This document shows positions 34,505-44,719 of a DNA stretch of 64,000 nt, one piece after another. The stretch is from Prostheceraeus crozeri (lineage: Eukaryota; Platyhelminthes; Polycladida; Euryleptidae). The position numbers and the translations under genes were made by a program. The stretch's first letter is position 1, and each line of letters begins with the position of its first letter. The DNA lies in the NCBI GenBank assembly GCA_907163375.1, contig CAJQUW010014772.1, positions 211,489 through 275,488 on the forward strand, written 5' to 3'. The notes under the pieces were generated by a model. The model worked only from the letters and a program-made list of their open reading frames with translations. It was not told the DNA's origin and ran no database searches.

Positions 34505-35600
34505 AAGCAGCAGAACATCGTATCTCGAAATGCGCTTGGGCCATGAGACATTCTTCAAAGGCAGAACGACGCAATTCGAAATGATTGAGCCGTGAGACAT
34601 TATTCAAAAGGCAAAACAACGTGTTTAGAAATGGAACAAATTAATACGGACTTCGATATCTAAGTCATTTATTGTTATCCTAGTAGCAGGCAACCGCCAT
34701 AGGATAGTAGCCGAACGTTGACTAGCATAGTCATGTGATGAATGACGATATCTTATTAATCGTTGGAATCTTTGGAAAAGTCGAGTTTCATACTCAATCT
34801 TCGCTTTCTGAACATTCGACCAGTCACCGCCAAAGTCATCTTTGTCAGTGCAGTGTAATCTACAGTTGGCAGAACAACATCGTTTTTAAGGATAGAAGAT
34901 TCAAGTAAAAATCAGTGATCGATGATTTAGCATGTTTCACTTCATGCATGAATGCTTCACAATATTAAGAAATCAACTGATTGATATCCAGTTGTCCCCA
35001 TGATATAACAAATGAACAATATAAGACTTTTGTATCGGTGCTGGTGTGTTCCCGCCATTTCTGGTGTCCTATTGCATTGTAAATCAAATGTCTCACGTTG
35101 AAAGCATTTTCATTTTAAAAGTAATATGTTCCATAATACGTCGTTTTGTATCTAGAAAATAAAACTTCTTTCATTTAAGTCATGTGATTTATAAGACGTG
35201 AACGCTATTTTGATTTTCAAAACATAAAAATTCTTTCACTAAAATGTCACGCATTTCGTTTTACGTTACTTTGATTTTAAAAGCATAAAAACCACGCATT
35301 GCATACTGCGTTGCTTTGTTTTTGAAGTTTAAGAAATCTAATCACGTTTTCCGAAGTACGTTGATTTGTTATTTAAAAACATAAACTTCCGTCAAACGCA
35401 AAATGCGTTCTACGCTAATTGTTTCAGAGTTATCACAATCATGAAGATAATCGGTACTCATGAGTTTAGTAAAACAGTTAAGCACATCTATCCCGTGGGA
35501 TATGATACTTCACATCCTGACCATTCAATTGAACCCATAAAAGGCAAAACTGCGTATTTCGGAATACGTTGTTCTGTATTTCAACGGTCGATATCGGGCG
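34505..35600. repeat. Degenerate tandem repeats of two kinds
   Basis: At about 34508-34640 a unit of roughly 50 bases (GCAGAAC-x-ACG ... TCGAAATG ... GAGACATTNTTCAAA) occurs three times. At about 35130-35400 a unit of roughly 65-70 bases with ACGTTGATTTT, AAAACATAAA and CTTTCA occurs about four times in decayed form. ACGTTGTTCTG-like pieces recur out to 35580. No coding meaning is visible. Confidence 0.55.
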
Positions 35601-35639
35601 GTAAATGTCAAAAAGATTGTTTATGTCTCCTTTTGTAGA

Positions 35640-37049
35640 ATGATGACTTTTAGATCTCTTCCTGCTCTCTGGGATAGGCTACTTCAGGCAGTTGTTGAAC
35701 AATCTCGCGGTTACATACGTTTGTATTTCCAGATTTGATGGTTCAGTCTTCTCCCGCAGATTTATTTTTCTTCATGTTTTTGACTGTATAATAAACCTTA
35801 ACGTACCGCAAGTGATGTTTGTTGAGATCATGACATCACATTCTTCTCCTGAAGAAGTTCCAATGAGTTGGTTCCAATAATTGAAGCTGATGTCCTGCAG
35901 CGCATGTTTATATTGCATACCATGTTGCAAGAATCCACCTTCATATGTAAGCCTAGTACACGTGAATGAGTGCAACTATAATTGACAACAGATGCAACTT
36001 TGCCACATGAGCATCAGCAAAAATGACATGCAGTCTACTAAATTAGATCTAGAGCTGTTAAGCATAAATCAACGAAAGAGTAGAAATGTGCAAACTTCAA
36101 TTGAAAGTAAAAGAATGTGACTGTTTCACAGGTTTGGCCGGCAAAAAAAGTACAATGCTTGAATGGAGCACAGTGTATGCACAATCATATGAGTGACAGT
36201 TAGTCAAGCTTGCATGTGTTTGCGTAAAAAAAGGTTTCCCTAATTGACATAAAACATGGTGTATGTGATTAAGGAAACCGGGAACGCTCATGACATCGGA
36301 ATTCACGAGAAAAAATAATAATAAAAAAGAAAATCCGCAAGTTCAGCATGGTAAATCAGTTTTTTCGCAAATGCAAATTGTACAGCTTTTAATAAAATAT
36401 AAACAATATATTTATCACCATTTTAGCAGGAAGCCTAAACCGCCAGATTAATCAAATGAACAAGCATCCAATGAATCTTTGAGTGTGTAGAGGCATTGCA
36501 GTGTTACTTTTTTATACATTGGTGGCAATAAAGTGAGATTTTGGTGTAAACGGTCACTCAACTTGTATAAGCAGCTTATGAGTTTTATCCTTCTAGTGCT
36601 GTGTACGATGAAGGATATAGACTTTTCTTGTTCAAGGATGACATCATAGAGTGTCCTCAAGTTAATCAGTACTTGATCATACACTAGAAATTCCACATGA
36701 TTTCTTCACTAATACAATGATGAAAATAATCTGACATCAATGCAAAATATCTCTGAAGAGGCCTGAAATTGATGAACTCATTTCGAAGTAATTAGAAGAG
36801 GTAATGGAGAAGATGACTGGGTATCGCCGATTGTAAAAAAGTTGATGCTTGTATGTTTTAATCCTCCTCTCAGTTAAACTTGCGCATTTTACTGATGGGA
36901 TTTTCAAACCCACGTGACAAAAACTGTTGGATGCATATTTCTTGGGCACACAACTCGCTTCGCGTAGTTATTTTCAACTATTGTATTCAATTATTTGGTG
37001 CTAGATGATCTTGAGTGGTTATTAGAAGAAAGCTCAGCTTTTAAGAAGG
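35640..37049. other. Gene-free stretch
   Basis: No recognisable gene, RNA or repeat. Open frames at 35692-35880 and 36448-36696 show no domain. Confidence 0.3.
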
Positions 37050-37472
37050 GTAAACCGCAGTGGCGGCGCTAGGGGGGGGGGGGGGGCGGTCCGCCCCGGG
37101 CACCGAGATTCAAGGGGCACGGTCAGAGGCTCGCTCGGGGAAATCTAAATCTTGAAAAATGTTGATATGATTTTCGAATCAAATATTTCATTTAAAATTC
37201 AATCTGAGAACTCAGATTTGCATTTACCTACATCTACATTTATCATTTAACGCTGTTTAATTCTGTCTATTTCATAAATTAGCGTTGATTTATCGGTGTG
37301 GTTGGTGTGTACGTTGCATGTAATTACATGTATTTGAGACACGTGCTACGTGGGTGGTCAACTGAAAAATGATTAACTTGTTATCTCTTCTTCCTGTCCA
37401 TGTCTATCGTCGCACGAGATCGGAAATGAATTATAAGAACAGCTGAAAATTTAAACTCTGACACTGACAATA

Positions 37473-38525
37473 CTATACCAGCATCAGAAAGCAGTCATAA
37501 AAGTAGGTAATGATCTCACTGGAGAAGTCCCTATTCTGCGTGGAGTACGTCAAGGATGCATCATATCACCAATGCTCTTTAATGTGTATATACAATTCTT
37601 AGCTAACGAAGTAAATTCAAAAGTGGCAAATCACGGAGTCAATTTGTGTGGAAAAAGAACAACAGCGATTAGATATGCAGACGACCAGGCCATGTTATCT
37701 TCGAGCCTCAGAGAACTTAAAATCATAATGAACAGCTTAAATGACACTGCAGAAAAGTACGGCATGAAGATCAACACTAAGAAAACTAAAGTTATGATAT
37801 TTTCGAAAACAAATTCGCCTTCTCCTTTCACATTGCGAGTGGGAAATGAAGTTCTGGAAAAAGTCGACAATTTCAAGTATTTAGGCTCAATTCTAACAAG
37901 TGACGGACGATGTACGAAAGAAATAAGGTCAAGAATCTCTCAAGCGAAACAGTCCTATTTCAAGAAAGTACAAGAAGTGACCACGACATCCAACAGCATT
38001 GAATTCAAGAAGCGTATGGTAAAGACCTACTGTTGGAGCACCCTTCTTTACGGTTGCGAGAGCTGGACACTCAGACATCGTGACGTCAAATACCTGGAGG
38101 CAGCAGAGATGTGGTTTTGGAGAAGAATTATGAACATCAAGTGGACTGACAGAGTAACAAATGATGAAATTTTGATGAAAGCAAATGAAAAACGATGCCT
38201 ACTGAACACCATCACGAGTCGAAAAGGCAACTATGTGGGTCACCAACTCCGACACGATGGCATTCTCACCAAAATCCTTGAAACGAAGATCAACGGGAAG
38301 AGAACAAGAGGAAGAAAACGAGCGAGATGGCTGGACGATCTCAAGTGGAAAGCCGGGGTGAATTCATATGGAGAATTGAAACGTCTGAGTGAAGATCGAG
38401 AAAAATGGAAGAAGTTTGTGACGAACATTTAAGTAATGACTTTGCAGTTATCTTTGACTTTGTTTCTTTCTTTCCTATTGTTGTATTGTGTGTGACCTAC
38501 CACATGGTAGACTACAAATATATAT
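37473..38525 (+). mobile_element. 5'-truncated LINE with 10-bp target duplication
   Basis: An open frame begins in the RT palm (LYQHQKAVIKVGNDLTGE, ILRGVRQGCIISPMLFNVYI) and runs through RYADDQAMLSSS, the intact YADD catalytic motif, to YGMKINTKKTKVM, FKYLGSILTSDGRCTKEIRS, TLLYGCESWTLRHRDVKYLE, WRRIMNIKWTDRVTNDEIL and GKRTRGRKRARWLDDLK, ending at 38432. The UTR is about 90 nt. ACTGACAATA at 37463-37472 and 38526-38535 is the target duplication. The coding part has no stop, so the insertion is fairly young. Endonuclease and the front of RT are missing, so it cannot move itself. RTE- or CR1-related; clade not certain. Confidence 0.85.
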
Positions 38526-39054
38526 ACTGACAATATATTCTTGAGTATTCATACGACTGCATGCCATGATTAGAACATCAATTGTTTTTGTGCATTCGTT
38601 TGATTTAACCAATTATCAATGGATCATTCATCAACGTTTTAATATGAGCCTTCTTCTGATTAACTTGGCCACTTGATACAATTGGGACTGGAATTCAGAT
38701 AACACTTATCCACAATGTAGTATCTTGACTTGACCGTCGATGTAACATAAGTTTTGCAGCTGCTTCTTCTATCAACTAAGCATTCTCTATGAGCTTGCCC
38801 AAGTGGATAGAGAGTGGATGTGTGCAATTGATGGATCTAAACCCGCGCGAGCATCGACAGGGAGATGAGAGCATCATGAGAAGATTCGAAAACGGATACT
38901 GTTACCCTATTCGTCTTCGAAAATTTACCGACATTACAAAAAACAACACTACACCAGAATCATCAGAAGTCGTCTTGTTCATCGAAAAACGCTGACGAAC
39001 ATCAAATCGTTTTACCAATATAACTTTTTCCTTCTGTTTGAAACGGTAAATCCA

Positions 39055-39492
39055 GTGAAAAAAAAACAGATTATGGAGCCATACAAACACCCTAGTGGAG
39101 CGGCTGGAAGGACGCGCAAGAGGCAGAGAGAAGAAGAAATACGAAAAATGGCAGGATCCATGTTGAAATTCGTAAAGACCACTGCATCTCCAGGTCCTGT
39201 CCAGTCACAGTCGTCCGCTCCGGGTCCTGTCGAGTCACAGCCGTCCGCTCCAGGTCCTGTCGAGTCACAGCCGTCAGCTCCGAGTCCTGTCGAGTCACAG
39301 CCGTCTGCTCCGAGTCCTGTCGAGTCACAGCCGTCCGCTCCGGGTCCTCTCGAGTCACAGCTGTCCCCTCCGAGTCCTGTCCAGTCACAGCCGTCTGCTC
39401 CGAGTCCTGTCGAGTCACAGCCGTCCGCTCCGGGTCCTCTCCATTCACAACCGTCTGCTCCGGGTCCTGTCGAGTCACAGCCGACAGTATAG
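39055..39492 (+). CDS. hAT-type N-terminal ORF fused to a proline-rich repeat
   Basis: 145 codons from ATG at 39055, or about 141 from the fifth-codon-region ATG at 39073. EPYKHPSGAAGRTRKRQREE then KMAGSMLKFVK is the 'H-x-S-G-A-x-x-R-K-x-K-x-E-E ... G-S-L-x-K-F' leader found at the N-terminus of hAT proteins (ZMYM/DUF4371 type). It is followed by ten copies of a decapeptide near APGPVESQPS and a stop. The zinc finger and catalytic parts are absent. It lies inside the hAT element at 37058-39666, downstream of the nested LINE. Whether it is expressed is unknown; it could be an exon of a spliced transposase or a degenerate end. Confidence 0.55.
   Translation: MKKKQIMEPYKHPSGAAGRTRKRQREEEIRKMAGSMLKFVKTTASPGPVQSQSSAPGPVESQPSAPGPVESQPSAPSPVESQPSAPSPVESQPSAPGPLESQLSPPSPVQSQPSAPSPVESQPSAPGPLHSQPSAPGPVESQPTV
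39184..39483 (+). repeat. 30-bp minisatellite, exactly 10 units
   Basis: Ten 30-base units of the type TCCGCTCCGGGTCCTGTCGA plus GTCACAGCCG, all in frame with the ORF above, so each gives ten residues. Units differ by a few substitutions and none by an indel. The reverse frame is also open throughout, a by-product of the repeat. Confidence 0.9.
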
Positions 39493-39674
39493 TATAGTAG
39501 ATATAGTAGATAGTAAATATAGTAGATACACGTTCCCCTAAGAAGGAAAGAATCGGTGTATAAATCTTCATAATTTTATTAGAATTGGCTGGGAATGGGG
39601 TTCATTGGGGAGGGGGCACTGATAAATGACCCGCCCCGGGCACGAAACGTCCTCGCGCAGCCACTGGTAAACCG

Positions 39675-40500
39675 TAAATACGTAGTAGGCAAGTTGAACT
39701 TCCTAAACAAGTCACATCTGTGATATTATTCACTAAATCGAATTATTCAACTCATGTATTATGTGAAATTGTGTATTATGTGATGGTGAGGTTTTGATTC
39801 CGTCAGTTTTTCCAATTTGATTTCCAATTCTTAACTCTATAAATTTTATTCTTCGGCAATTTAGAAAATTGGCAAAAACAATTTACCAAAGTTCAGCAAT
39901 CAGCAATTTAGCCTTCATTAACGTGCGAGATGTTTAGAGGCTCATTTTCTCAAACTACGTTCAACATACTACAGAGTCGATCATAAAATACGGACCATCT
40001 AAATTATGTCATACTTCAATCGATTTGCTCGCTTGCTTTTCAATTTCATTTTACATTGACAGGTCATACACCATTCGAGAGCTTATGTTCTCAGCTTTTC
40101 AATGAGCTATCATATATTTGTATCCTTCATTGTTTAAGGTGGACAGAAATCAAAGAGTGAAAATCGCCACTCAAAAATCTGAAATTTTCAATATGGAAGC
40201 ATGTGAACATGATAATGAATCAAACACGAGGTGAAAGCTCTTTCTCTGAGTATTCTGTTCATGTAATGCTCGTCGAAATCGGTGTACCTTTAGAGACGTT
40301 GTGATGTTCCAAATTTGTTGCATAATATACTGTTTCCGAATGTTGTTGAGAACTTGTTTACATCTTTTGTCGCTAACGAGGTCATTTTCACGCTTTCAAT
40401 ATCTATGGTGTCTAGACGTCTTCTCTGCATATTCAAATCAAATTGTTGGATGACCCAGATAAGTTGTAAACAACGTGTCTATTCGGTTCTGAATTCATCT
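39675..40500. other. Gene-free stretch
   Basis: Nothing recognised. The left part of the Tc1/mariner remnant may begin somewhere after 40500. Confidence 0.3.
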
Positions 40501-40649
40501 TCTTAAGTCATGATGACCGAGTCGAAGCTTGTTAAAAACTTTATGGGCAACGTTTCAACTCTTTTGTCTGAAAGACAATCCGATCGGCTAGTTATCCGAA
40601 AAGTAGTTTTCCCACAGACCACCGTCAAAAATGGAAAACTATCTTTTTC

Positions 40650-41160
40650 TCGTCCTAGAAAAGTTGGATCCAGTCGGAAACGAAAGAAACAGCTCGGATA
40701 ATTATTTGCTTGGTGAGAAACGATCCCACATTGTCTTCGGCCAGTTGAGGATATCTGAAACTGTCGGCTTCTGCCATATCGATGACACGTCGTCTTAAAA
40801 GTGAGCACTTCATGAGCCGCAAGAGACCATAAGGGATCGAATTGACCGCCAACCAAAAGAGCTTAAGGCTGAAGTGGGCGGTATACTATTGCCACTGGCT
40901 TTCTCAATGGAATCGAGTTGTTTGGACTGATGAAGCGCCTGTATGTCTCCGAGGTCGCGATGGCCCTTTGAGAGTTTGGATGAGGTCAGGTGATGCAATT
41001 CCTGATCATTTGACATTGTCTGAATGAAGCAGGTAAAAGATTGTTTATTTGTGCTGCGATATGGATGAATGGCCGAACTGAACTCCATATCGAAAGCATG
41101 ACATGAATTCCTATAGATATGCAAAAATTTTGCAAATGTACATTTACTGAAGCTCGGTGT
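40650..41160 (+). pseudogene. Tc1/mariner transposase remnant
   Basis: Plus-strand frame 40842-41027 gives ANQKSLRLKWAVYYCHWLSQ then WNRVVWTDEAPVCLRGRDGP and LRVWMRSGDA. This is the Tc1 block 'R-L-x-W-A-x-x-x-x-x-W ... V-x-x-D-E-x-x-F-x-L ... R-V-W-R', with the D of WTDEA as the second catalytic aspartate. Shifted frames follow with LFICAAIWMNGRTELHIE, the 'V-W-G-x-I-x-x-x-G-x-T-x-L' part. Stops and frame shifts are frequent, so it is dead. No clear terminal repeats were found; the HTH region is not recognisable. Confidence 0.65.
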
Positions 41161-41609
41161 GAGTCGATTAATTCTTCCTGGATATGGTCTTTCTCGACTT
41201 GAAGTTTTGTTAAGGTAGGAGAGGGACAGTTTAGATCAAGTAAAGATCAATTGCCTGATCAAACGAATGTCTTTGCGTATTCGATAAGTGATTGAACAAT
41301 CTGGTGAGGGTGCGACATATTTGTGACCCCTTGAACCTACCACTAGCCCCTTCAAGGGCCATATGACTCTGCAGGGCCACTGAACAACAAAGAAAATTTT
41401 ATTTCCACCTTTATGTGATTAGTCTGCCGAATTTGTACCTGTAATTGACAAAACTTCATTAAAGTCAGACATAATTTTGGTGGTCCACTTTTTATGATCA
41501 TCACTGTAGTTGACCGCATTTATCTTGCGCTAATCTACACAATAGTTTGTACTTTTAAAATTGCAGAATGAGAATAGTAGGCTAATGCTATTTGAATTTC
41601 TTTCATAAA

Positions 41610-44266
41610 CAGGGCTGTGGAGCCGATGCGTTATGTCATCGGCTTCGGCTCCGGCTCCACGACACTGATGTGAAAGGCTCCGGCTCGGCTCCGGCTCCGA
41701 CTTATAATTCAGGTTCTATCTATGCTGGTTATCCTGGATCCGTTGAACGGGTTTTTTGGATAACGGTGTGGCCTTTAGAGGTTTGCTACAATCATCGAAT
41801 TAGTTTTCATTAGCAGGCAACGACTTAAGTTAATAATAAAAATGATAATAGCCTAGTATAATGATAAATAACATACTTGTCATATATTTTTGCATGAATT
41901 GACTATCTCTGAAAGATAAAGTAAAGTTATAGCCTGGATTGGTTAAGTTAGATAAAGATCTCCCGCACTCGCTAAATATAAATTGGCCTAGCCTGCAACC
42001 AGTCTACTACGAAGACCACATGAGTGATGATGATATGCCTAATTAGCCGTCACAGGGGCCGAATAGTAGTATAAGCTTTTTAACAAAGCTTGAACATGAA
42101 ACTGGATAGCGTATGCCTCTAAGTAGCTTATAGGGCCTGTATCTACTCGAACATGGAAAGGGTAGAGGCTATATAGCCAAATATACCGTATCAATAAAGA
42201 TATCAATTGCTTTATTGAATATTAAAGTGCATGTAGGCTAGCTTGGGTTGCTATTGCCTTTATCCAATAGTCTGTTGGTCCATGAATAATGTGATCGGTG
42301 GGTAGCCCACGACTCATCATCTGTAGAAATTGTAATTTAGATAGTCTCATTGCAGTGCAGGCTAGAAATGTACAATCGAAAATTATACTTAAAAAATTAA
42401 AAATATCTAATTTAGGACGAGTTTTATAATTCTATGCAGCATAGGCCTACTTAATAAGTTAAGGCTTAACTTGCATTATGTTAATTTCGTACTTTTCATT
42501 ATGGTGTAAAGTTGCACTAAATAATTCATCAATGAATCATGTATATTATTATATTACCACTATTCCTCTGATGATGGTTAGGCTGATGAAGTGAAAACAA
42601 GAAACATAGAATGCGAATCAACTATTTATAATCAAAATTCAAAATCTTAAAATCTAAATCTTGCTGATAGGGCTTATACATGTATGTCATTCAACAGTAC
42701 TACTTACTATTCATTGGTTCTAATGAACAACAGTGCATCGATGAGATCTAGCTTCATGCAGCTCCTGTTTGATGGCTGCAAAAGTTTAAGGGAACTAAAA
42801 AGTCTTTCGACGGACACCTGTGATATCGGCATTGCAGATACAATTTTTCTAGCCTGTACCAATTCATCGCATAATTCATATTGCTTGTCTTCGCTGTCCA
42901 AAAAACTTCCAGAGGTCTCCTTTTCGTCGACCACTGTTTCTTAATGCTTCAATATTTTTCTCCAAGGCTGATGAAACTGAACTCGGAGTATCACAAAGCA
43001 TGTTGCAGGGTGCAATGCATAATAAAAAATTTGACTGCGATCACCGAGCAGAAATCCCATCTACTTTGCTAGCATTCGAATGCGCGTGCGGTTTAGTCTC
43101 ATAGACAATAGAAAAGGGAGGTCAAAAGGCGCCTTTATTGAGAGCGTCTCAGTCTTTTTTTATTGCTTACATATAAGTCAACATGATATCAGTATAAAGT
43201 GTTGAAAGACGGAAAAAATAATAATGAAAATTCTTGAAATCCACAGGTCTATGGCATTTGGGGAAATATTGTTACACAATACGGCTCTTGTGCAGTCCTC
43301 CCCCCCCCCCATTTTTTCTCCGGTCAAAAGATGCAGCACCATTGGATGTCCGTTTCAGCATCACCGGTTTGAGTGAAGCATTCCGTGCTGTTGTAAAAAT
43401 CTACGTGGGTAATTACGATGTCATAATCGCAAACTTCGTCAGCAAGTCAACATTGTAATTTGCCTTCGGGTTTTTTCGCATTGAAATATGCCCTTTGAAT
43501 TTTGAAGTCAAAGGAAATTCATTGTGAATGAGATACCTTTAAAATAATAGGGCGCTACTAGAAATGGCTGGGTCGCTTATTGCTATAGCCATGTGAGGAC
43601 TTGTAGTCACGTCATTCGTGTGAGTGTGAAGAGTTATCCCTCCAATCAAAATTGATCAAATTGAATAATCGATTGTTTTGAAAAATGTAGGTGGGGGACT
43701 GCACAAGAGCCTACAATGCAATCTAAGGAAATTGGCATTGTCACAGATGCCAGTAGCTTCTGCCAGTAGCCAAACCGATAGATGATAACCTACATAGTAA
43801 CCGTATTAGATTTAAGACATTGCGCAAGAAATGTAGCTATATTATCTTTGCTGACTGAACTGGAAATGTGTACATAAATGACTGGCGACTTGTCTCTAGG
43901 AATCTGCAATCATCTAGTTAGCATGCATATAACAAGTCTTCAAATTAATGGATTTTTGAGAATACGTTGTCACTAAAAGCTATGGAAATTAGTCTTACGA
44001 ATCATATGTAATAAAAAAATATTACACATGTGTGTAAATATAATAAGCTTACATATAATACAAAAGAAGGCGGTAACTGCAAAGAAAGATACCGTGGAGG
44101 ACAGATCATTGGTATACTTAAAAGACATCTTTAGATTTCAAATGATTTAATTTTTTTTATGATGCCAATTAATAACATTCACAATTCTATATTTATATCA
44201 AAGCTCAAACTATCGGAGCCGGAGCCGGAGCCTTTGTGATAAATCGGCTCCGGCTCCACAGCCCTG
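41610..44266 (-). mobile_element. 2.66-kb hAT transposon, decayed
   Basis: CAGGGCTGTGGAGCCG at 41610 and CGGCTCCACAGCCCTG ending 44266 are the well-known hAT type of terminal repeat ('CAGGGCTGTGGAG'). Subterminal GGAGCC and GGCTCC runs lie on both sides. A hAT dimerisation domain is encoded inside on the minus strand. Flanking 8-mers do not match clearly. The middle (42.95-44.2 kb), where the rest of the transposase should lie, is unreadable. A poly-C run sits at about 43301-43310. Confidence 0.8.
42707..42934 (-). pseudogene. hAT transposase C-terminal dimerisation domain
   Basis: 75-codon minus-strand frame: DKQYELCDELVQARKIVSAM then PISQVSVERLFSSLKLLQPS and MKLDLIDALLFIRTNE. The V-E-R-x-F-S-x-L-K and final L-x-x-R-x-N belong to the hATC (Dimer_Tnp_hAT) domain. 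Only this C-terminus is preserved. Confidence 0.75.
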
Positions 44267-44425
44267 CGTAAAAGTAAATATTTCTCGATATCCGGGAAAT
44301 CTCATCCAAATTTTCTTGAAATAGACATGCCTCTCAAATATGTCTCTCCTTTGCTTTTCCAAAGTCCCGACAATGGTCAACGCTTCTGGGCATTTTAGAT
44401 AATTGTTAATAGTGGCTTAATCATT

Positions 44426-44719
44426 TTGAACCCGATTCACCGAATTGGTTGTGCGATGTTCACAGATGAGCAGAAAATTCTGCTTTTTGTAAATACTATT
44501 TACAATCATTTATTGCGTGGAACTGATATAAATGTAGCAAAACCAGATGAATTATACTTATCGTGTGAAAGCTTTCCAAAGTTTGATGCAAAGTCAAGCA
44601 CTCCTGTAGGCCTAGACCAACTTGGATCTCCTGATGTGCAGCAACTGCACATAAACAAGCCTTGGAGGGAAAATTGTGGTCAAAGGAAACTTAAATTGCT
44701 TTTCATCTCCATGAATTAG
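44426..44719 (+). CDS. Unrecognised open frame, possibly an exon or gene fossil
   Basis: 97 codons, e.g. RIGCAMFTDEQKILLFVNTI and KPDELYLSCESFPKFDAKSS. The composition is protein-like, but no family is recognised and no convincing splice sites bracket it. It lies just outside the right end of the hAT element. It could be chance, part of an unidentified transposon, or a decayed gene. Confidence 0.2.
   Translation: MNPIHRIGCAMFTDEQKILLFVNTIYNHLLRGTDINVAKPDELYLSCESFPKFDAKSSTPVGLDQLGSPDVQQLHINKPWRENCGQRKLKLLFISMN

Larger units (their letters stand above)
37058..39666 (+). mobile_element. 2.6-kb hAT transposon, internally deleted, with nested LINE
   Basis: The ends CAGTGGCGGCGCTAGGG and CTCGCGCAGCCACTG are inverted, and both are followed inward by a GCCCCGGGCAC motif. 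GTAAACCG flanks both ends (37050-37057 and 39667-39674), a perfect 8-bp target duplication, so this is a hAT element. A run of G follows the left end (about 37071-37086). It carries the N-terminal hAT-type ORF at 39055-39492, but no catalytic or dimerisation domain, and a LINE inserted at 37473. Confidence 0.85.

Noticed and set aside
39092-39571. 159-codon minus-strand frame with AVTRQDSEQT repeats
   Set aside because: It is the mirror of the 30-bp minisatellite. A repeat whose unit is a multiple of three keeps both strands open; the plus frame has the hAT motif, the minus frame nothing.
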